Below, piece after piece: positions 45,590-54,940 of a stretch of 64,000 nucleotides of DNA. How positions within the stretch are numbered: position 1 is the stretch's first letter; each line of letters starts with the position of its first letter. The position numbers and the translations under genes are program-made. Below the pieces are notes generated by a model. It ran no database searches, was not told the DNA's origin, and saw only the letters and a list, made by a program, of their open reading frames with translations. Source of the stretch: Achromobacter sp. RTa (GTDB taxonomy: Bacteria; Pseudomonadota; Gammaproteobacteria; Burkholderiales; Burkholderiaceae_B). Where the stretch lies: positions 506,121 through 570,120 of the forward strand of contig NZ_JPYO01000045.1 in the NCBI RefSeq assembly GCF_000757485.1, in the 5' to 3' direction.

Positions 45590-46891
45590 ATGCATGTCAT
45601 CGTCCTAGGCAGCGGCGTCATCGGCACCACGACCGCCTATTACCTTGCCCGCCAGGGCGCCAAAGTGACGGTGCTCGACCGCCAGCCCGGGCCTGCGCTC
45701 GAGACCAGCTACGCCAACGCCGGCCAGGTATCGCCGGGCTATTCCACGCCCTGGGCGGCGCCGGGAATTCCGCTGAAGGCCATCAAGTGGCTGTTCCAGA
45801 AGCACGCCCCGCTGGCGATCCGCCTGGACGGCAGCCTCTACCAGCTGAAGTGGATGGCCGCGATGCTGGCCAACTGTTCGGCCGAACGCTATTCGGTCAA
45901 CAAGGAGCGCATGCTCCGCCTGTCTGAGTACAGCCGCGACTGCCTGCGCGAGCTGCGCGCGTCCACCGGCATTCATTATGAAGAGCGCACCCGCGGCACC
46001 TTGCAGCTGTTCCGCACGGAAGCCCAGCTGGAAGCCGCGCGCCGCGATATCGCCGTGCTGGAAGAAGTGGGCGTGCCCTACGAACTGCTGGACCGCAACC
46101 GCCTAGCGACCGCCGAGCCCGCGCTGGCCCGCGCCATCGACAAGCTCTCGGGCGGCCTGCGCCTGCCGAACGACGAAACCGGCGATTGCCAGCTGTTCAC
46201 CACGCGCCTGGCCGAACTGGCCGCCGGGCTGGGCGTGGAGTTCCGCTACGGCCAGGCCGTTGCAGGCCTGAATACCGCAGGCGGCCAGGTCACGGGCGTG
46301 CGCGTCGGCAACGAGGTCCTGACGGCGGACCGCTATGTCGCCGCCTTCGGCAGCTACACGCGCGGCTTCCTGGAACCGCTGGGCCTGGACCTGCCGGTCT
46401 ATCCGGTCAAGGGCTATTCGCTGACCATTCCGATGATCGACGAGTCCGCCGCGCCGGTGTCGACGATCCTGGACGAAACCTACAAGATCGCCGTGACGCG
46501 CTTCGACAAGCGCATCCGCGTGGGCGGCATGGCCGAGCTGTCGGGCTTCGACCTGCGCCTGAAGGATGCCCGCCGCAAGACGCTGGAACTGGTCGTGAAC
46601 GACCTGTTCCCTGGCAGCGGCGACGTGGCACGGGCCGAATTCTGGACGGGCCTGCGTCCCATGACGCCGGACAGCACGCCGGTGGTCGGCCCGACGCGCT
46701 ACGGCAATCTCTATCTGAACACAGGCCATGGCACGCTGGGTTGGACCATGGCCTGCGGCTCCGGCAAGCTGGTGGCCGACCAGGTCATGGGCCAGCGCCC
46801 GGCGATCCGCACGGACGGCCTGGACCTGTCCCGCTACGGCCGCAAGTCGGCGTCCAGCCAGCATTTGGTGCTGGACGGCAAGAGCGCCTGA
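45590..46891 (+). CDS. dadA: D-amino acid dehydrogenase, small subunit
   Basis: DadA oxidises D-amino acids such as D-alanine to 2-oxo acids, passing electrons to the respiratory chain at the inner membrane. The 433-residue protein starts with the FAD-binding [20 protein letters not shown] and the DadA signature [40 protein letters not shown] and [20 protein letters not shown] near the C-terminus complete the FAD site. A GC-rich hairpin follows its stop. Confidence 0.95.
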   Translation: MHVIVLGSGVIGTTTAYYLARQGAKVTVLDRQPGPALETSYANAGQVSPGYSTPWAAPGIPLKAIKWLFQKHAPLAIRLDGSLYQLKWMAAMLANCSAERYSVNKERMLRLSEYSRDCLRELRASTGIHYEERTRGTLQLFRTEAQLEAARRDIAVLEEVGVPYELLDRNRLATAEPALARAIDKLSGGLRLPNDETGDCQLFTTRLAELAAGLGVEFRYGQAVAGLNTAGGQVTGVRVGNEVLTADRYVAAFGSYTRGFLEPLGLDLPVYPVKGYSLTIPMIDESAAPVSTILDETYKIAVTRFDKRIRVGGMAELSGFDLRLKDARRKTLELVVNDLFPGSGDVARAEFWTGLRPMTPDSTPVVGPTRYGNLYLNTGHGTLGWTMACGSGKLVADQVMGQRPAIRTDGLDLSRYGRKSASSQHLVLDGKSA

Positions 46892-46897
46892 CGAGAG

Positions 46898-46918
46898 GCG
46901 GCGGGGCAAGCCCGCCGC
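46898..46918 (+). terminator. GC-rich hairpin after dadA
   Basis: GCGGCGGG and CCCGCCGC form a perfect 8-bp stem with a GCAAG loop, 6 bases after the dadA stop. Only two T follow directly, so it is a terminator-like hairpin rather than a textbook one. Confidence 0.45.
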
Positions 46919-47000
46919 TTGATGGGTGGCGCGCTCGCCGGCGGCGTGCGCGCGCCGCGCTCCGCTCCGCGCGCGTCACTCATGCCATGGACGCCATACA

Positions 47001-48137
47001 ATGGCGCGCATGATCCATTTCCTGCATACCGCCGACTGGCAGATCGGCCGACAGTACGGCCAGTTTGAAACCGATGACGCCGCGATGCTGGCCGAAGCGC
47101 GCTTCGACGTGGTGGCGCGGATCGCCGCGCTTGCCGCCGAGCGCCAGGTGGACGCCGTGCTGGTGGCGGGAGACGTGTTCGACACGCAAGGCGTGTCGGA
47201 CCGAACGATCCGCCGGCTGTTCGCCGCCATGGCCGCGTATGCGGGGCCGTGGGTCATGATCGCCGGCAACCACGATGCGGCGCTTGCCGACAGCGTCTGG
47301 AGCCGCGCGATGCAGCTGGACTGCATTCCGTCCAATGTCCACGTGCCGCTCGGCACGAGCGTGGTGGATCTGGCGGGCATCGATCTGGCCGTGCTGGCCG
47401 CGCCCTTGACGCAGCGCCATACCTACGAGGATGTGACGCAGGCCTTCGACGCGCTGGACACCGAGCGCGGCCGCATCCGGGTCGGCCTGGCGCATGGCAG
47501 TGTGGCGGGGCGGCTGCCGGACAACATCGACGCTACCAACCCCATCGCGCCGGACCGAGCGGCCCGGGCCCGCCTGGACTACCTTGCGCTGGGCGATTGG
47601 CACGGCTGCCTGTCGATCGACGAGCGCACCTGGTACGCCGGCACACCGGAGCAGGACCGTTTCCGCGGCAACGAGCCGGGTTACGTGCTGGACGTGCGCA
47701 TCGCGGCGCCGGGCGCCGCGCCGGTGGTGGAGCGGGTGGCCACGGGCAAGTATCGCTGGTCGGCCTGGTCCGAAACCCTGAGCCTGCCCACCGATGCGCA
47801 GGCGCTGGCCGAGCGCATGGCCGGCTTGCGCGCCGAAGACGTGCTGCGGCTGGACGTGCAGGGGCACGTCAATATGGAAACCTGGGAAGCGCTGCAACAG
47901 GCCGTGGACCGCGCCGCCGCGCAGGTGCGCGCCTTGCTGCCCGACCTGTCCGGCCTGAAGCTCGAGCCGGACGAGGCGGATCTGGCCGAGCTGCGCGCCA
48001 GCGGCTACGTGGGCGAAGTGGCGGCGCGGCTGCAGGCGTTGCAGGCCGACGCCGGGCAGGCCGCGGTTGCGGGCGAGGCGCTGCGGCTGCTGCTGCGGTT
48101 CCAACGCGAAAGCGCCGTGCCCGGAGGCGCGAAATGA
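47001..48137 (+). CDS. Mre11/SbcD-like metallophosphoesterase (DNA repair exonuclease, YhaO type)
   Basis: A 378-residue protein. Phosphoesterase motifs in order: HTADWQIG (residues 9-16), GDVFD (57-61), GNHD (89-92), AHGS near 168 and GDWHG near 197. The first motif is D-W-Q, so the usual metal-ligand His of D-x-H is Gln14. A capping domain fills the C-terminal part. ATG 47001 or ATG 47010 may start the protein. Its stop overlaps the ATPase gene by 4 bases, giving an SbcCD-like nuclease/ATPase pair, which suggests processing of DNA ends or hairpins. Confidence 0.88.
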   Translation: MARMIHFLHTADWQIGRQYGQFETDDAAMLAEARFDVVARIAALAAERQVDAVLVAGDVFDTQGVSDRTIRRLFAAMAAYAGPWVMIAGNHDAALADSVWSRAMQLDCIPSNVHVPLGTSVVDLAGIDLAVLAAPLTQRHTYEDVTQAFDALDTERGRIRVGLAHGSVAGRLPDNIDATNPIAPDRAARARLDYLALGDWHGCLSIDERTWYAGTPEQDRFRGNEPGYVLDVRIAAPGAAPVVERVATGKYRWSAWSETLSLPTDAQALAERMAGLRAEDVLRLDVQGHVNMETWEALQQAVDRAAAQVRALLPDLSGLKLEPDEADLAELRASGYVGEVAARLQALQADAGQAAVAGEALRLLLRFQRESAVPGGAK

Positions 48138-50758
48138 AGCTCACGCGCATCGCCCTGGAAGAATTCCGCAAGTTCCGCCAGCCGCTCGTGCTGGACGGCC
48201 TGCAAGATGGCCTGAACCTGTTCGTGGGGCCGAACGAGGCGGGCAAGAGCACGGTGGCCACGGCCATCCGCTCGGCCTTCCTGGAACGCTACAGCACCAG
48301 CAAGGTGGCCGATCTCGCCCCGCATGGCGAATCCGGCGCGCGGCCCAGCGTTGAACTCGCTTTCACGCACGACGGCCACAGCTACGTGCTGAAAAAGCAA
48401 TTCCTGTCCCGCGCCCGCTGCGAACTGCTGATCGACGACGGCGCGCGGCGGCTGGACGGCGAAGAGGCCGAGAACGCGCTGGCCGCGCTGCTGGGCTTCG
48501 AGCTTGCGGGGCGCGGCCAGAGCAAGCCGGACCTTGCGGGGATCCCGGGGCTGTTGTGGATCCAGCAGGGCGACGGCCAGAATCTGCAGGAGGCGGCGGT
48601 TCATGCGGGCGCGCACTTGCGCGATGCGCTGACGCAGCTGTCGGGCGAGCTGGCGTCCAGCGACGGCGACCGACTGTACGAGCGGGTTGCGGCCGAGCGC
48701 GGCGCCTTGCTGGACGCGCGCAACGGCCGCCCCAAGGGCGTCTACAAGGAGGCCGAGGATGCGCTTGCGCGCGCGGTGGCGGAGCGCGACGAATGCGCGC
48801 AGGCCATGGCCCAGCTGAATGCCGATGTCGACCGCCTGGCCGAATTGCGCCGCGCCCACGAGCGCGCGCAGGCGGGCGAGCCCTGGAAGGACTTCGAGGC
48901 CAAGGCCGCCGAGGCGCGTTCGCGGCTGGCCGCCGTGGCCAAGGAGCGCGAGGCGCTCGAAGGGCTGCGCCGCGAACAGGCGCAGGCCGCCCAGACGCTG
49001 GCGCTGCTGCAGGACCAGGTCCGGCGGGACCAGCAGGATGAGGCCGAACTCCAGGCGCTGGCGGAAGAGGCCCGCTCCGCGCGCGCCCGCGCCGACGCGT
49101 CGCGCGATCCGGCGGCGCGCGCGCAGTTGCAGCGGCAGGCCCATGCGGACGCGGTGGATGCCGCGCGCCGGCGCGTGGCGTTGGTGCAGGCCGTGGCGGA
49201 CCGCCGCGACCTGGAACGGCAACTGGCGCAGCTGGCGCCCGAGATCGAACGCCTGGACCACGCGCTGAAGGAAGCCGCTGCGTTGATCGAGCAGGGATCG
49301 GCGTTGAAGGCAGAGAGCGTGCGCATCGAGATCGCCGAAGCCGATATCGACGCCTTGCGCAAGGCCGAGCGCGAACTGGCCAATCTGCAGCTGCGGCAGC
49401 AGGCAATCGCCACGCGTCTGTCCTACGAACTGGAACCGGGGCGCGAGGCGCGCCTGGACGGCAGGGCGCTCAGAGGCGCCGACGAGGTCCTGCTCACGGC
49501 CGCCGCCGAGCTCGAGCTGCCGGGCGTCGGCCGCTTCCGCATCGCGCCGGGCGGCGAAGACCTGCCCGCCTTGAAGCGCGAAGAGGACGAAGCCAGGACG
49601 GCGTGCAGCGCCTTGCTCAAGCGCCTGGGCGTGGATGGGCTTGCCGAGGCCGAACGGCGCCATGCCCGCTACGGCGCGCTGCTGCGCGAGCTGGAGGGCA
49701 TGCGCAAGGCCCTGGGCATCCATGCGCCCAAGGGCATGGACGCGCTGCGCAGCCAGCGCGACGAGGCGCTGGCGCGCCGCGCCCAGTTGGAAGAGCGCCT
49801 GTCGAAGCTGCCTGCCGCGGATGCGACGGGCGATGTCGACCTGCCTGCGGCGATGCAGGCGCTGCGCGAGGCGGAGGCCGTCTTCTCGCAGGCCGAGAAA
49901 ACGCTGGCGGCCGCGCAACGCGCGATGGATACGGACAGCGCCCGCGCCCAGCTGCTTGAAGGCCAGGCCGCCGCGCGCAGCGCCGACCTGCAATCGCCCG
50001 AACGGGCCGCGCAGCGGCAGTCCCGCGCCGGCCGGCTTGCCGAGGCGCGCAGCGGCCATGACGATCTTGAACGCCGCGTTCGCGACGCGCAGGCGGCGCT
50101 CGCGGGGCACCAGCCCGAACTGCTGGAGCAAGACGTCCTTCGCTATGAAAAGTCCGCCGCCATCGAGCGCGATGCGCAGCACAAGCGCCACGGCGAGATC
50201 CTGCAGTTGCAGGGCAAGTTGGACCAGGCGGGCGCGCAAGGCCTGGGCGAACGCCTGTCCGAGACGGCAGCGGCCTGCGAACGCCTGGAGCGGCGGCGCG
50301 ACGAGCTGGCCCGCCGAGCGGCGGCCCTGGATCTGCTGCTCGGGCTGCTGACCGACCAGCGCGCGGTGGCTACGCAGCGGTTGCAGGCGCCGCTGGCGCG
50401 CCGCTTGAACCATTACCTGGCGCTATTGTTCCCGGAGGCCGACCTGCGCCTGGACGAGGGCTTGCTGCCCATGGCGCTGCGCCGCGCGGGCGGCGAAGAC
50501 ATGCTGGCCGCGCTCAGTTTCGGCACGCGCGAACAACTGGGCATACTGGCCCGCTTCGCCTACGCGGACCTGTTGCGCGAAGCAGGGCGGCCGACCCTGC
50601 TGATGCTCGACGATGCCCTGGTCCACACGGACGATGCGCGGCGCGACTTCATGAAGCGCGCACTGTTCGACGCGGCGACCCGCCATCAGATCCTGATGTT
50701 CACCTGCCATGGCGAAGCATGGAGGGACATGGGCGTGGAGCAGCGGCGCATCGCTTGA
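48134..50758 (+). CDS. SMC/Rad50-like AAA ATPase (YhaN type)
   Basis: An 874-residue protein. Walker A GPNEAGKST (32-40) is near the N-terminus, after MKLTRIALEEFRKFRQP. Two long coiled-coil regions (about 185-430 and 495-740) flank a middle region with RFRIAPGGEDLPAL. The C-terminal lobe has a signature-like LSFGTREQLGILARF (from 794) and Walker B TLLMLDDALVH (821-831), Asp827 replacing the usual Glu, as in YhaN-type proteins. It is the partner of the preceding Mre11-like protein (ATGA overlap). Smaller than SbcC, with a shorter coiled coil. Confidence 0.88.
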   Translation: MKLTRIALEEFRKFRQPLVLDGLQDGLNLFVGPNEAGKSTVATAIRSAFLERYSTSKVADLAPHGESGARPSVELAFTHDGHSYVLKKQFLSRARCELLIDDGARRLDGEEAENALAALLGFELAGRGQSKPDLAGIPGLLWIQQGDGQNLQEAAVHAGAHLRDALTQLSGELASSDGDRLYERVAAERGALLDARNGRPKGVYKEAEDALARAVAERDECAQAMAQLNADVDRLAELRRAHERAQAGEPWKDFEAKAAEARSRLAAVAKEREALEGLRREQAQAAQTLALLQDQVRRDQQDEAELQALAEEARSARARADASRDPAARAQLQRQAHADAVDAARRRVALVQAVADRRDLERQLAQLAPEIERLDHALKEAAALIEQGSALKAESVRIEIAEADIDALRKAERELANLQLRQQAIATRLSYELEPGREARLDGRALRGADEVLLTAAAELELPGVGRFRIAPGGEDLPALKREEDEARTACSALLKRLGVDGLAEAERRHARYGALLRELEGMRKALGIHAPKGMDALRSQRDEALARRAQLEERLSKLPAADATGDVDLPAAMQALREAEAVFSQAEKTLAAAQRAMDTDSARAQLLEGQAAARSADLQSPERAAQRQSRAGRLAEARSGHDDLERRVRDAQAALAGHQPELLEQDVLRYEKSAAIERDAQHKRHGEILQLQGKLDQAGAQGLGERLSETAAACERLERRRDELARRAAALDLLLGLLTDQRAVATQRLQAPLARRLNHYLALLFPEADLRLDEGLLPMALRRAGGEDMLAALSFGTREQLGILARFAYADLLREAGRPTLLMLDDALVHTDDARRDFMKRALFDAATRHQILMFTCHGEAWRDMGVEQRRIA

Positions 50759-51119
50759 CGGCACTCCGCGCGGGCGGTAGTCTTGCCGGATGCCTGATTC
50801 CACGCACCTCGCCGGTTCCGCATCCGCTGCCATCGCAGCGGGCAGCCGCGCGCGCGTGATCTCACGGCGCTCCGCAGTTTCCCCCGGTTTTTCCCCTGTC
50901 GTCTCCACGGTGGTGTCGCCGCCCGTCTCGCCGCCTTGCGGCGTGGTGGCGGGCGCATGCCCGCCTTCGGCGGTCGTCGTCGGCTGACGCCGTCCGCACC
51001 CGACTCTCCCTTCCAAAAGCCTGTCCGCCTGACGCCTTGACGCGCGCTGCGTCCGTCACGCGCCTGCTTGCGCCTTGAGCGCGGCCGACCGCCGCGCCAG
51101 GGCAGAGGGGGAGCCTGTT
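50759..51119. other. 361-base gap without a supported gene
   Basis: Open frames here encode only low-complexity Pro/Val/Ser or Arg/Thr stretches with no family resemblance. The DNA is GC-rich with several imperfect GCGGC/GCCGC hairpins around 50925-50955. GGGGGAG near 51106 is the ribosome site of the next gene. I see no RNA gene. Confidence 0.5.
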
Positions 51120-52019
51120 ATGACTTCGACAGGTAGAAACCTCATGTCTTTCGATAGATCCGCGTGGACCTCCTACGGTTCCACCACCTTGTTCGTGCTG
51201 CTGTGGAGCGGCGGCGCGATCTTCGCCAAATGGGGGCTGTTCCATGCCTCCGCCTTCGCCTTCCTGCTGTTGCGCTTCATTCTGGCCATGGCCGTGCTGC
51301 TGCTGATCTGCGCGCGACGTCGGCGCTGGCTGCCCGAGCCGGGCACGCGCGCCACGGTCGCGGCGACGGGGCTGCTGCTGATCGGCGGCTATTCCATCTG
51401 CTATCTGCTTGCGCTGGACCACGGCATCACGCCGGGCGTGCTGGCGACCTTGCTGGGGGCGCAGCCCATCCTGACCCTTGCCTTGCTCGAACGGCGTTAT
51501 TCGCCGGCCCGGATGGCCGGGCTGTTCCTGGCTTTCTGCGGGCTGGCGATGGTGATGTACCAGAGTATCGGCATGGCGCGCTTCTCGGCGTCGGGCATGG
51601 CGTTCGCGTTCGGCGCGCTGGCGTGCATGACGGTAGGGGCGATCCTGCAGAAGCGGGTGCGGCAGGCGCCGATGGACGTGATGCCGCTGCAATACGCCGT
51701 CAGCCTGGCGTTGTGCCTGCTGTTCGTGCCGTTCCAGCCCATGCGCGTTGAATGGGTGGCCGGCTTCATCGTGCCGCTGGCCTGGATGGGGCTCGTGATT
51801 TCAGTGGGCGCGACCCTGCTGTTCTACCGCATGATCCAGGCCGGCAACCTGGTGAACGTCACCAGCCTGTTCTATCTGGTGCCGGCAGGCACGGCGGTGC
51901 TGGATTACCTGATCCTGGGCAATCGCCTGTCGGCGCTGAGCGTGGCCGGGATGGGCACGATCCTGCTGGGCCTGATGCTGGTGCTGCGCAGTCCGGCGAG
52001 CCAGGCCGTCCGAGCCTAG
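51120..52019 (+). CDS. EamA/DMT-superfamily transporter
   Basis: A 299-residue protein with ten predicted membrane helices in two EamA repeats. Repeat 1 contains LFVLLWSGGAIFAKWGLFHA and PGVLATLLGAQPILTLALLE; repeat 2 contains LFYRMIQAGNLVNVTSLFYLVP near residue 235 (motif). Export of amino acids or other metabolites is typical; substrate unknown. ATG 51120 has GGGGGAG about 8 bases upstream; ATG 51144 is an alternative. It converges on the repeat-protein gene, 12 bases away. Confidence 0.9.
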   Translation: MTSTGRNLMSFDRSAWTSYGSTTLFVLLWSGGAIFAKWGLFHASAFAFLLLRFILAMAVLLLICARRRRWLPEPGTRATVAATGLLLIGGYSICYLLALDHGITPGVLATLLGAQPILTLALLERRYSPARMAGLFLAFCGLAMVMYQSIGMARFSASGMAFAFGALACMTVGAILQKRVRQAPMDVMPLQYAVSLALCLLFVPFQPMRVEWVAGFIVPLAWMGLVISVGATLLFYRMIQAGNLVNVTSLFYLVPAGTAVLDYLILGNRLSALSVAGMGTILLGLMLVLRSPASQAVRA

Positions 52020-52031
52020 GGTGAACAGGCC

Positions 52032-53012
52032 CTAGTTGCGAGATCCCGGTTCCTGACCGGCCGCGGGTTCGCGGCCGGTCAGGAACCCAGGGGCCGCGGC
52101 CTCGCCGCGCCAGCCGCCGTCCCACGGCTGATCGGCGGGCGCGGCGTCGTCCTGGCCGTCCCAGTGCCCGCTGACCAGCTGTTCGGGCCGCGATTGCGCC
52201 ACGACGCGGGCGCAGGCCGACCAGGCGTCCAGGCGGACGCTCAGGCCTGCGTAGATGCCGTGTCCGGCGCCCGCTTCGATGATGCCCGCGGCCTGCACGC
52301 CTTCGCCGGCCCGGATCGCGCCTTCGGCGCGGATGTCTTCGCCCGCGATCAGGCCCCAGCCGGATGCGAGGTGGTCGCCGCAGAGTATGGAGCCTCCGGC
52401 CTGGATGCCGCAGGCGGCATCGATTTCCTTTTCGGCGCGCACGTCGCCGCCGGCCTTGATGCCTTGGCCGCATTTGATCGCGCCCTGCGCCTGCACGTCC
52501 TGCCCCGCGTGCAGGTGGCCGGTCACGGCGAGGTCCTGGCCGGCGCAGATGTCCCACTTGGCGCGGACGTTGCCGCTGCAGTCCAGGCGGGTGGCGGTCT
52601 CGATGCCCCAGTCCGCCGCCACGTCGCCACCGGCCCGCAGGTCGCCGCCGCTGGCGATGTTGGCGCCTGCGGTGATGTTTTCGCCCGCCATGATGGTTTC
52701 GCCGGCGCGGATGCCACCGCCGGTGACGATGCTGCGGCCGGCGCGCACCACGGTGTCTACGTTGATGCCCATGCGGACCTCCAGGGTGCCCGCGAAGACG
52801 ATGGCGTTGGCATCGACGGCATCCAGTTTCAACACGGCGTCCGTCGGACCGAACTGGTCCAGCAGCCAGCAGGCGTCGCTGACCCGTCCGTCGGCGACCA
52901 AGGCGTCAAGCACGGCCTGGTAGTCCCCTTGCCCGTTGTGGTCGCGGAGGAACCATTTGTAGCCGCCCGCGCAGGGGTTCTTTGCTTTGACGAATTTCTT
53001 GGTGAGTTGCAT
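52032..53012 (-). CDS. Hexapeptide-repeat protein, predicted left-handed beta-helix, unknown function
   Basis: A 326-residue protein without signal peptide. Residues 1-68 form a small domain (KKFVKAKNPCAGGYKWFLRD, then VLDALVADGRVSDACWLLDQF). From Ile71 to Ile245 every sixth residue is Ile, Leu or Val without a break: 30 hexapeptides of the form [ILV]-x-[AC]-G-x-x, for example IRAGET, IMAGEN, ITAGAN. One two-residue insertion follows (before Ile253) and the run ends near 261. The C-terminal 60 residues are Gly/Asp/Pro/Trp-rich. This period fits a left-handed beta-helix of about ten coils. No acetyltransferase active site is evident. ATG 53012 is chosen; the frame is open upstream. Confidence 0.85.
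   Translation of the reverse strand: MQLTKKFVKAKNPCAGGYKWFLRDHNGQGDYQAVLDALVADGRVSDACWLLDQFGPTDAVLKLDAVDANAIVFAGTLEVRMGINVDTVVRAGRSIVTGGGIRAGETIMAGENITAGANIASGGDLRAGGDVAADWGIETATRLDCSGNVRAKWDICAGQDLAVTGHLHAGQDVQAQGAIKCGQGIKAGGDVRAEKEIDAACGIQAGGSILCGDHLASGWGLIAGEDIRAEGAIRAGEGVQAAGIIEAGAGHGIYAGLSVRLDAWSACARVVAQSRPEQLVSGHWDGQDDAAPADQPWDGGWRGEAAAPGFLTGREPAAGQEPGSRN
52048..52087. terminator. Perfect 17-bp stem hairpin at a convergent gene end
   Basis: GGTTCCTGACCGGCCGC (52048-52064) pairs perfectly with 52071-52087 around a GGGTTC loop. It lies inside the last 20 codons of the repeat-protein gene and 28 bases after the EamA stop, at a tail-to-tail junction. No T-run follows on either strand, so a bidirectional transcription block is possible but unproven. 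Confidence 0.5.
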
Positions 53013-53401
53013 GGCGCTTGGAAAAGTTCGGTGCGTGGCCTGGCCGCAGGCCCTCCAGGGCATGCGGAAATGTGACGAGACGCGGCGCCCGGTCACGCGG
53101 CAGGGCGTCCGCCGGCAGGCTGCGGGCTGCGCGGAGCGCGGATGTGCGCGGGCAGCCGGCGGCGGGCCGGGATGAGGCTCAGAGAGGGAGGAAGCGGGCG
53201 ATTAGCCGGGCTTGGAGCGCGCGTAGGCGGAGCGCGCGGCGACTTCCTGCGAGCTCAACAAGGTCGAGCGCAGGGCGCAGATGGCGCATGCAGCGCAGGG
53301 GAGGGGAGAAAAATCGGATCGCACGGACGCACATGCTACCAGCCGGGCGATTGCAGTCAAGCGCCGGCCCCGGGCGGGGCCGGCGGCGGGGATCGCTGGA
53401 A
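53013..53401. other. 389-base gap between repeat protein and Bug-type gene
   Basis: The gap holds the promoter region of the repeat-protein gene and the 3' side of the Bug-type gene. GCCGGCCCC and GGGGCCGGC (53363-53384) form a perfect 9-bp stem with a 4-base loop, 18 bases after the Bug-type stop on the minus strand, without a T-run. No further gene is supported. Confidence 0.5.
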
Positions 53402-54388
53402 TCAGTTCGTCGACTGGATATTGCGTTCCTTGGCGATGCGCTGGCGCAGTTCGAGCTCGCGCTTGATCTGGGCGGCGTATTCGGCTGGCGTGTTGCCGTC
53501 CACCAGCGAGCCGCCATCGGCCAGGCGCTGCACGGTCTTCGGATCCTGGAGCGCCTTGACGGCGGCGTCATGGATGCGGTCGATCACCGCCTGCGGCGTG
53601 CCGGCGGGCGCGACCAGGCCGTACCAGGCCATGTTGTCCATCTCCGGCAGGCCGCCTTCCGAGAAGGTGGGCACGTCGGGCAGGGCGGGCAGGCGCTTGG
53701 GTGCCGCCACGGCCAGGGCGCGCAGCTTGCCGGCCTGGATGTGGGGCATGGACGAGGGCAGGTTGTCGAACTGGGCGTTGACCTGGCCGGCGATCACGTC
53801 GTTGAGCGCCGGGCCCGAGCCGCGGTAGGGCACGTGCACCATGTCGGTCTTGGTCAGCGACTTGAAGAGTTCGCCGTCGAGGTGGCCGATGCCGCCCGAA
53901 CCCGAGGAGGCGTAGGTGTACTTGCCGGGGTTGGCCTTCAGCAGGGCGATGAATTCGGCCAGCGTCTTGGCCGGCACGGCGGGGTTTACCGTCAGCACGT
54001 TCGGCACGTTCACCATATTGGTGATGGGCGCGAAGTCCTTCAGAGGGTTGTACGGGTTCTTGGGGTTGGTGGCCGGATTGGTGGCCATGGTGCTGACGGT
54101 GGCCACGCCCAGGGTGTAGCCGTCGGGAGCGGAACGCACCAGGGCGTCCGCGCCGATGGCGCCGCCGCCGCCGCCGCGGTTTTCCACCACGACGGGCTGG
54201 CCGAGCTGGCGGCCCAGGCCTTCGGCGACGATGCGCGCGACGATGTCGGTGGTGCCGCCGGCCGCGAAGGGCACGATCAGGCGGATGGGTTTGTTGGGAT
54301 AGGGGTCGGCGGCATGCGCGCCGGTACTAAAGCAGACGCCTGCGATTGCGGCGGCCAGGATGGCCTTTGCTTGGGACAGCACGGTCAA
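53402..54388 (-). CDS. Bug/TctC-family tripartite tricarboxylate transporter binding protein
   Basis: A 328-residue periplasmic binding protein with a signal peptide cut after GAHA (residue about 26). Family hallmarks: [82 protein letters not shown] and [16 protein letters not shown]. Such proteins are very numerous in Bordetella and Achromobacter and bind small carboxylates. No TctA/TctB genes are nearby, as is common. TTG 54388 is preferred because GGAG lies 7 bases before it; GTG 54382 is the alternative. Confidence 0.9.
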   Translation of the reverse strand: MTVLSQAKAILAAAIAGVCFSTGAHAADPYPNKPIRLIVPFAAGGTTDIVARIVAEGLGRQLGQPVVVENRGGGGGAIGADALVRSAPDGYTLGVATVSTMATNPATNPKNPYNPLKDFAPITNMVNVPNVLTVNPAVPAKTLAEFIALLKANPGKYTYASSGSGGIGHLDGELFKSLTKTDMVHVPYRGSGPALNDVIAGQVNAQFDNLPSSMPHIQAGKLRALAVAAPKRLPALPDVPTFSEGGLPEMDNMAWYGLVAPAGTPQAVIDRIHDAAVKALQDPKTVQRLADGGSLVDGNTPAEYAAQIKRELELRQRIAKERNIQSTN

Positions 54389-54940
54389 GAGTCTTCTCCA
54401 TATTATTGAATTCCTACCCGGCCGGCTTCTGTGGCCGGCGTCGGTGAAGCGCGCCTTGCTCTGATGCCGGCCTGGCCAGCGCTTCGTGGGCGCCATTCCA
54501 CACAGGAATCACCCCCCGGTCAACCCGGATCGACCCTCACCGCCCGGGGGCGGTTCCGGCTGCCGTGCTGTTGCGCGGAGATGACCGCAATAAAGGAAAA
54601 AACCAATGCTGACAAATAGATGAATAGACATACAACCACGTCGATTGCGCAATCATTGCGCATTGAACGTGTCGTCATCAGCCCCGTTCACACATAAATC
54701 TCTGCATAACTTACAAGAATCTGATATTTTTCGGATGAGATTCTTGGCCGGTCTTGCAAGAAAACTATTGCGTTTGTTTCTGTCTGCGCCGTTCAATGGC
54801 GTTGGTTGATGTCCCCGCGGGGCAACGTGTAGTGCAGCGACGCACCGGGCCAGGGTTCCGTCCGTTTTTCAATCCCCGGTCTGTTTCGTCTTTCGCTGCC
54901 TTGCGCTGGCGGGAGGGGGCCCGGACATTCTCGGAACGCC
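54389..54940. other. 552-base divergent promoter region with a 17-base palindrome
   Basis: This gap separates the Bug-type gene from the divergent mrp operon. Its middle (54590-54760) is much richer in A/T than the surroundings. TGCGCAAT and ATTGCGCA form a perfect palindrome around a single C (54646-54662), a likely operator. Promoters for both directions must lie here. Open frames across it show no family resemblance. Confidence 0.55.

Noticed and set aside
50423-51016. Minus-strand frame of about 197 codons in and beyond the end of the YhaN-like gene
   Set aside because: Half of it is antisense to the ATPase gene, and the rest is low-complexity; no start signal or domain.
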